From contig DAOUEW010000024.1 of assembly GCA_034430275.1 (NCBI GenBank), positions 1-44,442 of the forward strand: DNA of 44,442 nucleotides. Direction: 5' to 3'. Source of the DNA: JAUVXJ01 sp034430275 (GTDB lineage Bacteria; Chloroflexota; Anaerolineae; UBA7937; B3-Chlor). Every line of letters starts with the position of its first letter. The stretch's first letter is position 1. The notes under the pieces were generated by a model, which had not been told where the DNA came from, searched no databases, and saw only the letters and a list, made by a program, of their open reading frames with translations. This document shows, piece after piece, positions 40,096 through 44,442 of this stretch. A program made the translations under genes and the position numbers.

Positions 40096-41079
40096 ATGGC
40101 CGACGGCGAGGGACTGAAGCTAGAGGGTCGCACGGATACGGACCATCGTGTGGACCTGTCGATCGTGGTTCCCGTGCTGGACGAGGAAGAGAGCATACGC
40201 CCTCTGCACTCCAGCCTCCACGAGGTCCTGGAGGGGCTCGGCAGGGAGTACGAGATCATCTTCGTGGACGACGGAAGCGAGGATGGCTCCTTCCCGATCC
40301 TCCGATCCCTCTACGAGGAGGATCCGGAGCACATTCGGGTGATCCAGTTCCGCCGCAATTTCGGAAAGACCGCTGCGCTGACGGCTGGGTTCAAGCAGGC
40401 CAGGGGAGACATCGTGATCACCATGGACGCCGATCTACAGGAGGACCCGGCGGAGATACCTGGCATGTTGGAGAGTCTGGACGAAGACTACGATCTGGTC
40501 GTGGCCTGGAGACACCAGCGGCAGGACTCATGGTCCAAGAAGCTGCCTTCGAGGATAGCCAACGTATCGGTCTCGCTGCTGACGGGGGTGAATCTGCACG
40601 ACCTCAACTGCGGCTTCAAAGCCTACCGCCGAGAGGTGGTTCAGGATTTGAAGTTGTACGGTGAACTGCATCGTTTCATACCGGTGCTGGCACACTGGCG
40701 CGGCTTCAGGGTCACGGAAAGGAAAGTGGCACACCGCCCGCGGCAGTATGGTCAGTCCAAGTACGGATTCGAACGCCTTGGGAAGAGTTTCCTGGACTTC
40801 GGTATGGTCTTGTTCCTCACCTATTTCCTCAAGCGGCCGATGCACCTCTTCGGTACCCTGGGCACGCTCCTCTTCGCCATTGGCTTCGCTATCGGGTTGT
40901 ATCTCACCGGGCTGTGGTTCCTCGGCGAGGGCATCGGATGGCGCCCCCTCCTGTTCCTTGGGATACTGGCCATGATCGTTGGTGTGCAGATGGCCTCCAT
41001 AGGTCTGCTGGGCGAGATGATCAGAAACTTCGCCTTCAATCCCGAGGAAGAGTACTCCGTCCGCAGGCTACTCTCCTGA
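40096..41079 (+). CDS. DPM1/GtrB-like polyprenyl-phosphate glycosyltransferase (GT2)
   Basis: A 327-residue GT-A enzyme with two C-terminal membrane helices. LSIVVPVLDEEESIRPL opens the fold; IIFVDDGSEDGSF, FRRNFGKTAALTAGFKQARG, the metal-binding TMDADLQEDP and LNCGFKAYRREVV follow, then HRPRQYGQSKYG. The helices (FGTLGTLLFAIGFAIGLYL and LLFLGILAMIVGVQMASIGL) place it with bactoprenol glucosyltransferase and dolichol-phosphate mannose synthase. It should move a sugar from a nucleotide donor to polyprenyl phosphate. It sits between two GT-C proteins that could use that lipid-linked sugar after flipping. Ten bases follow the previous stop. Confidence 0.9.
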   Translation: MADGEGLKLEGRTDTDHRVDLSIVVPVLDEEESIRPLHSSLHEVLEGLGREYEIIFVDDGSEDGSFPILRSLYEEDPEHIRVIQFRRNFGKTAALTAGFKQARGDIVITMDADLQEDPAEIPGMLESLDEDYDLVVAWRHQRQDSWSKKLPSRIANVSVSLLTGVNLHDLNCGFKAYRREVVQDLKLYGELHRFIPVLAHWRGFRVTERKVAHRPRQYGQSKYGFERLGKSFLDFGMVLFLTYFLKRPMHLFGTLGTLLFAIGFAIGLYLTGLWFLGEGIGWRPLLFLGILAMIVGVQMASIGLLGEMIRNFAFNPEEEYSVRRLLS

Positions 41080-41092
41080 CTGGTGTGTATTC

Positions 41093-43450
41093 ATGAGAGG
41101 TTTGTTCTCGGCCTTTCCCTGGGATAGGAGGGAGGCCAGATACGCAGTTGCCGCTCTAGCGTTGGCTATGGCGCTTCTGTTGCTGTTTGTGATCTCTGCG
41201 CCCCGCCGCGACATCGAGGCACAGGTGCAGTTGAGAGGTCTCAACCCTGGCCGGGATGTATCGGTCACGGTCAGCGATGGGCGGGCCGAGCCGCCAGTGT
41301 GGGATTCCGAGAACGTGGCCTCGCTTACAGTGGTGGCGCCCCGACGTGCCCTCATAACCGTGGCGACAGGCGACGCAACATACTCCTTCACTCTCCACGA
41401 ACTCATCTTGTACAGGGAGAAGGAGTGGGCTGAACCGTCGGGCTTGGTCTACGCGGAGATCATCGGCGGGCGCGTGGTGGGGGGTTCGTCCAGCCTTCCT
41501 CAGGAGGTGCATCTCGCCCTTTATGAGAATCGCTTCGTGCTCACGCTACTATCCATCTTCTCACTTGCGTACCTGTATGCGCGAAGCAGGGCAAGGTGGC
41601 GGCGGCTGGTCCCTTGGCTGATCGCCTGCTCGCTCTTGGTATACCAACTGCTCTTCTTCTTCGATCTGACGCCCACACTGTACTGGGATACCCCTCTCTT
41701 GGATCCCTTCGTGAGGTCATGTCTCCTGTTGCAGATGTGCTGCTCCGTGGTCCTGATCGGTGTTTGGTTCCCCGCCAGGAGGCTCGTCGGCAGATGGCGG
41801 CCTGACTTGGTGCATGGCATAGAGAGGTTTTTCGACAGCTACGGGCTCATTCTCCTCCTGGCGCTGCCTCTGGTCCAGCACCTGGTCGGCCACGGCGTGT
41901 TTGGATACAACCTTCAGCCCACAGATGCCCGATATACCTACATGGACTGGGGCCGGAGCATGCTGGACAGGGGGTTGCTCTCGTTCCTGTCGCGGGGACT
42001 TTTGAGGCGGATGGAAACCCCGCTACTGGCCGCCGTGTGGGCGCTCTTCTACAGGGTGACGCAAGACGGCTACGTGGCCTCAGCGCTGGTTCCCATGATC
42101 TACTCTGAGGTCGCTATCGTGGGCACCTATCTGCTGACCAAGGAGTACCTGGGGCGAGGGATTGCCTTCTACGCGGGGTTATTCCTGGCCTTGAGTCCTG
42201 TCTTCTCCTTCGCCAGCTACTTCGTGATGAACGACGCGCCCAGCGCTGCTATGACCGTGCTTACCCTGTGGCTGTTCGTCCTCGCTCTCAAGCGGGAGAG
42301 TCTGCTCCTGGGCATCGCTTCAGGGCTGTGTCTGTTTCTCACCACCGTCACCAAGCTGACGGGGGTGTACTGCGCCTTTGTGGTGGTTGTGGTGTACTGG
42401 TTCTCAGCTTCGCGGAAGAAGAGGATCCTGCTAGCTAACCTGGGCTTCCTGGCGCTCTTGCCGATCGCGTTTGTCACCCCCTACGTGATCGAGAATGGGG
42501 TGTCCTGGGCGGCTCTGGAGGATGGTCGGGAGCACCTCATCACCTGGGCCAAGAGGCCGATGTTCCAGGACAGAGGCGACGAGCCAGCGGACTGGAACGA
42601 CATGATCCTCAAGTCGGGTCAGACCCACTATTACATGGGGCCGGTCCCCAGGACTTTCTACTTCCAGTACCTGGTAAACGCGATGGGTTTCCCCATCTTC
42701 TTCTGGATCGTGATGATCCTCGTCGGTGCGTTGGAGGCCCGGCTTGCGAGGAACGGGGAGAATGACGCTTGCCCTCCCCTGGTGAAGAGGAAGTTGTGGG
42801 CGCTGGCTCTGTGGGCACTACCTCTGCTAGTGTTCCTGTCACTATGGTCGATGAGGAACACCAGGTTCTCGTACATCGCGTTTCCCGCCTACGCTATGCT
42901 TGGTGCCTGTGGCTTCCTCCACGTCAAGCGACACTCTGGCGTCGAAGGCTCTGGGCACAGTGGTCTGTTGCTGGGACTCTCTGTGATCATGCTGGCCACT
43001 CAGAGTCTGGCCCACTACTACAACGTCTCCTATCTCGGGAACGCCGACTACCGGGATCCCGTCTTCATCGAGACTTCCGAGCCCTACTACTACATACACC
43101 GGCACGATGCTGGGTGGCACGTGGGCTGGAACGGCGCCGGCACGGATCATCACTTCACGGGATACATCACCACGGATGGCTACTTCGAAGACATCGAGCC
43201 CTTCGAGCTGGAACAGTACCCGGACGTACTCGAGGTGGCGGACTCCCAAACCAGGATCGACCTGGACACCTGGACCAGGAGCGGCGAGGATGGCTGTGAC
43301 TTCGTGGTGAAAGACGCTTCTTTCGTCAGGTTCGATTTGCTGATAGACGAGATGTCGCGTCCGGAGCGAGTGCTGGTGTTCACGGGCTCCATCGCCCTGG
43401 AGAGGGAGACCGCTAGCGCGTTGCCGCTCATCTTGGAGGTGGAAGAGTAG
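41093..43450 (+). CDS. Large polytopic membrane protein, GT39-like
   Basis: A 785-residue membrane protein. One helix near residues 18-35 (AVAALALAMALLLLFVIS) is followed by a roughly 110-residue outside domain, then about eleven membrane segments. An outside loop holds PTDARYTYMDWGRSML and later FASYFVMNDAPSAAMTVLTL, which resemble GT-C acidic motifs and the conserved GT39 helix. The C-terminal 130 residues are soluble and outside (TSEPYYYIHRHDAGWHVGW). It probably acts as a lipid-linked-sugar transferase, but the catalytic Asp is not proven. It starts 13 bp after the DPM1-like gene. Confidence 0.7.
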   Translation: MRGLFSAFPWDRREARYAVAALALAMALLLLFVISAPRRDIEAQVQLRGLNPGRDVSVTVSDGRAEPPVWDSENVASLTVVAPRRALITVATGDATYSFTLHELILYREKEWAEPSGLVYAEIIGGRVVGGSSSLPQEVHLALYENRFVLTLLSIFSLAYLYARSRARWRRLVPWLIACSLLVYQLLFFFDLTPTLYWDTPLLDPFVRSCLLLQMCCSVVLIGVWFPARRLVGRWRPDLVHGIERFFDSYGLILLLALPLVQHLVGHGVFGYNLQPTDARYTYMDWGRSMLDRGLLSFLSRGLLRRMETPLLAAVWALFYRVTQDGYVASALVPMIYSEVAIVGTYLLTKEYLGRGIAFYAGLFLALSPVFSFASYFVMNDAPSAAMTVLTLWLFVLALKRESLLLGIASGLCLFLTTVTKLTGVYCAFVVVVVYWFSASRKKRILLANLGFLALLPIAFVTPYVIENGVSWAALEDGREHLITWAKRPMFQDRGDEPADWNDMILKSGQTHYYMGPVPRTFYFQYLVNAMGFPIFFWIVMILVGALEARLARNGENDACPPLVKRKLWALALWALPLLVFLSLWSMRNTRFSYIAFPAYAMLGACGFLHVKRHSGVEGSGHSGLLLGLSVIMLATQSLAHYYNVSYLGNADYRDPVFIETSEPYYYIHRHDAGWHVGWNGAGTDHHFTGYITTDGYFEDIEPFELEQYPDVLEVADSQTRIDLDTWTRSGEDGCDFVVKDASFVRFDLLIDEMSRPERVLVFTGSIALERETASALPLILEVEE

Positions 43451-43456
43451 GGGAGC

Positions 43457-44442
43457 ATGGCTGAGAGACGAAGGGTATTCGTGGTAGCCTGGGATGGAGC
43501 AACCCTCGATCTCCTTGCGCCCTGGTGCGAGCAGGGCAGGCTTCCCACGCTGAGCAAGATCCTGGACCAGGGCAGCCATGGCAGGCTCGCTTCGACCTAT
43601 CCGCCGCTGACAGGTCCGGCCTGGGCTTCCTTCATGACGGGCAAGTCTCCCGGCAGCCACGGTGTGTTCGAGTTCTTCCGCCGCCAGGAAGGCAGCTACA
43701 GTCAGGTCCTGGGCGGTCCTGCCTCGATCAAAGGCAGGTCTCTGTGGCGGATACTCAGCGACGCGGGCAAAAAGATTGGTGTTATGAACGTACCGCTCAC
43801 CTATCCCCCGGAAGAGGTCAACGGCTTTCTTATCACCGGGCTTCTGACACCCCACGATAGCGACGACTGGGTCTATCCTCCAGAGCTCAAAGCGGAGCTC
43901 GAGAGCAACGTGGGCACCTATCTCATACACCACGATGAGAAGTACACCAAGTCCAACGTAGACAATCTGGTCGCCGAGCAGTACCGGATCCTGGAGAGCA
44001 GAACGCGAGCGGCGCTGTACTTGATGGGGGCGAAGGAGTGGGATTTCTTCATGGTCCACTACTATGGGCCAGATCGCATGACCCACGAGTTCTGGCACCT
44101 GATGGACCCTTCGCATCCTCAGCACGATCCTCAGGAGTATTCGAAGTACGGCAACCTGGTGTTGGCCTTCTTTCAGGAGCTGGACGCGAGTCTCGGACGC
44201 CTGGTGTCCGAGCTCGGCGACGACGACGTTGTTCTGCTGATGTCGGATCACGGCATGGGGCGGGTCACGAAGTTTCTGAACGTGAATTCCTGGCTGCTGA
44301 GAGAAGGGTTCCTCAGAGTCAAGGGAGACCTGTCCTCCAGGCTCAGGTACGCCTTGTTCCGTATGGGGTTCAACTACTACTCCTTGGGCAAGCTCGTGCT
44401 CCGCACTGGCTTGGGGAAGCGTGCCGTGCAGATGGGCAGGGG
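43457..44442 (+). CDS. Alkaline-phosphatase-superfamily phosphodiesterase (partial)
   Basis: The first 328 residues of a protein that continues past the right edge. It belongs to the type I phosphodiesterase/nucleotide pyrophosphatase group: the metal Asp13 in AWDGATLD, the probable nucleophile Thr52 in YPPLTGPAWASFMTG, then NVPLTYPPEEVNGFLITGL, HYYGPDRMTHEFWH and the metal-binding SDHGMGR near residue 264. GGGAG precedes the ATG, six bases after the previous stop. It lacks an obvious signal peptide. Relatives in glycan clusters may process nucleotide sugars or transfer phospho-groups; the substrate is unknown. Confidence 0.87.
   Translation, partial: MAERRRVFVVAWDGATLDLLAPWCEQGRLPTLSKILDQGSHGRLASTYPPLTGPAWASFMTGKSPGSHGVFEFFRRQEGSYSQVLGGPASIKGRSLWRILSDAGKKIGVMNVPLTYPPEEVNGFLITGLLTPHDSDDWVYPPELKAELESNVGTYLIHHDEKYTKSNVDNLVAEQYRILESRTRAALYLMGAKEWDFFMVHYYGPDRMTHEFWHLMDPSHPQHDPQEYSKYGNLVLAFFQELDASLGRLVSELGDDDVVLLMSDHGMGRVTKFLNVNSWLLREGFLRVKGDLSSRLRYALFRMGFNYYSLGKLVLRTGLGKRAVQMGR

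Noticed and set aside
1..44442. tRNA, rRNA, CRISPR, transposase or phage genes
   Set aside because: No T-loop-like tRNA signatures, spaced direct repeats, transposase motifs or terminal inverted repeats were noticed. A covariance search was not possible, so a missed tRNA cannot be fully excluded.

Overview
The window is a GC-rich, densely coded stretch of bacterial chromosome with no rRNA, tRNA, CRISPR array or insertion sequence that I can see. Ribosomal proteins L21, L27 and L31, sigma70-type promoters, Shine-Dalgarno sites and a SAM-I riboswitch make it bacterial. A short core-type methionine synthase, an archaeal-type SAM synthetase, an L21 with an extra helix-hairpin-helix tail and GT39 proteins with C-terminal beta-sandwich repeats suggest Chloroflexota (Anaerolineae-like). 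That placement is inference from gene content, not a phylogeny.

Layout. (1) 1-1609, minus strand: a GT4 glycosyltransferase and a sugar-phosphate nucleotidyltransferase that runs off the left edge, behind a strong promoter with a palindrome over its -35 box. (2) 1862-2923: an adenosine deaminase family protein. (3) 2907-8495: a perfect-consensus promoter drives acyl-CoA dehydrogenase, a gamma-carbonic-anhydrase-like hexapeptide protein, FixC, FixX, EtfB and EtfA. This is an acyl-CoA to quinone electron-transfer operon that closes on a strong hairpin. (4) 8521-9744, minus: a secreted CAP-domain protein with a BACON-like tail. (5) 10169-11458: promoter, rplU-rpmA-rpmE and a terminator; L21 and L31 carry unusual C-terminal tails. 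(6) Thymidine kinase, biotin ligase (minus) and a D-2-hydroxyacid dehydrogenase.

(7) 14426-20434: a promoter and an S-box riboswitch with a readable terminator/antiterminator precede mtnA, a core MetE-like protein, a GNAT protein, ahcY and archaeal-type metK. Together these cover methionine synthesis, SAM synthesis, SAH hydrolysis and one step of methylthioribose salvage, so the operon should switch on when SAM is low.

(8) 20449-44442: a large surface-glycan region. Rmd and Gmd make GDP-D-rhamnose. TatD and a polyprenyl diphosphate synthase follow. Then come a GT2, three GT4 enzymes, a zinc-ribbon nucleotide-sugar epimerase, three methyltransferases, a B12-binding-type radical SAM enzyme, a flippase-like membrane protein, three large polytopic GT-C-type membrane proteins, a DPM1-like polyprenyl-phosphate GT2 and, cut by the right edge, an alkaline-phosphatase-superfamily phosphodiesterase. 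The likely logic is nucleotide-sugar supply, cytoplasmic assembly and methylation on a polyprenyl carrier, and transfer of polyprenyl-linked sugars outside the membrane.

The observations most worth following up are the L21/alpha-CTD-like fusion, the riboswitch-controlled methyl-cycle operon of mixed ancestry, the ACAD-FixCX-Etf operon, and the radical SAM enzyme inside the glycan cluster.
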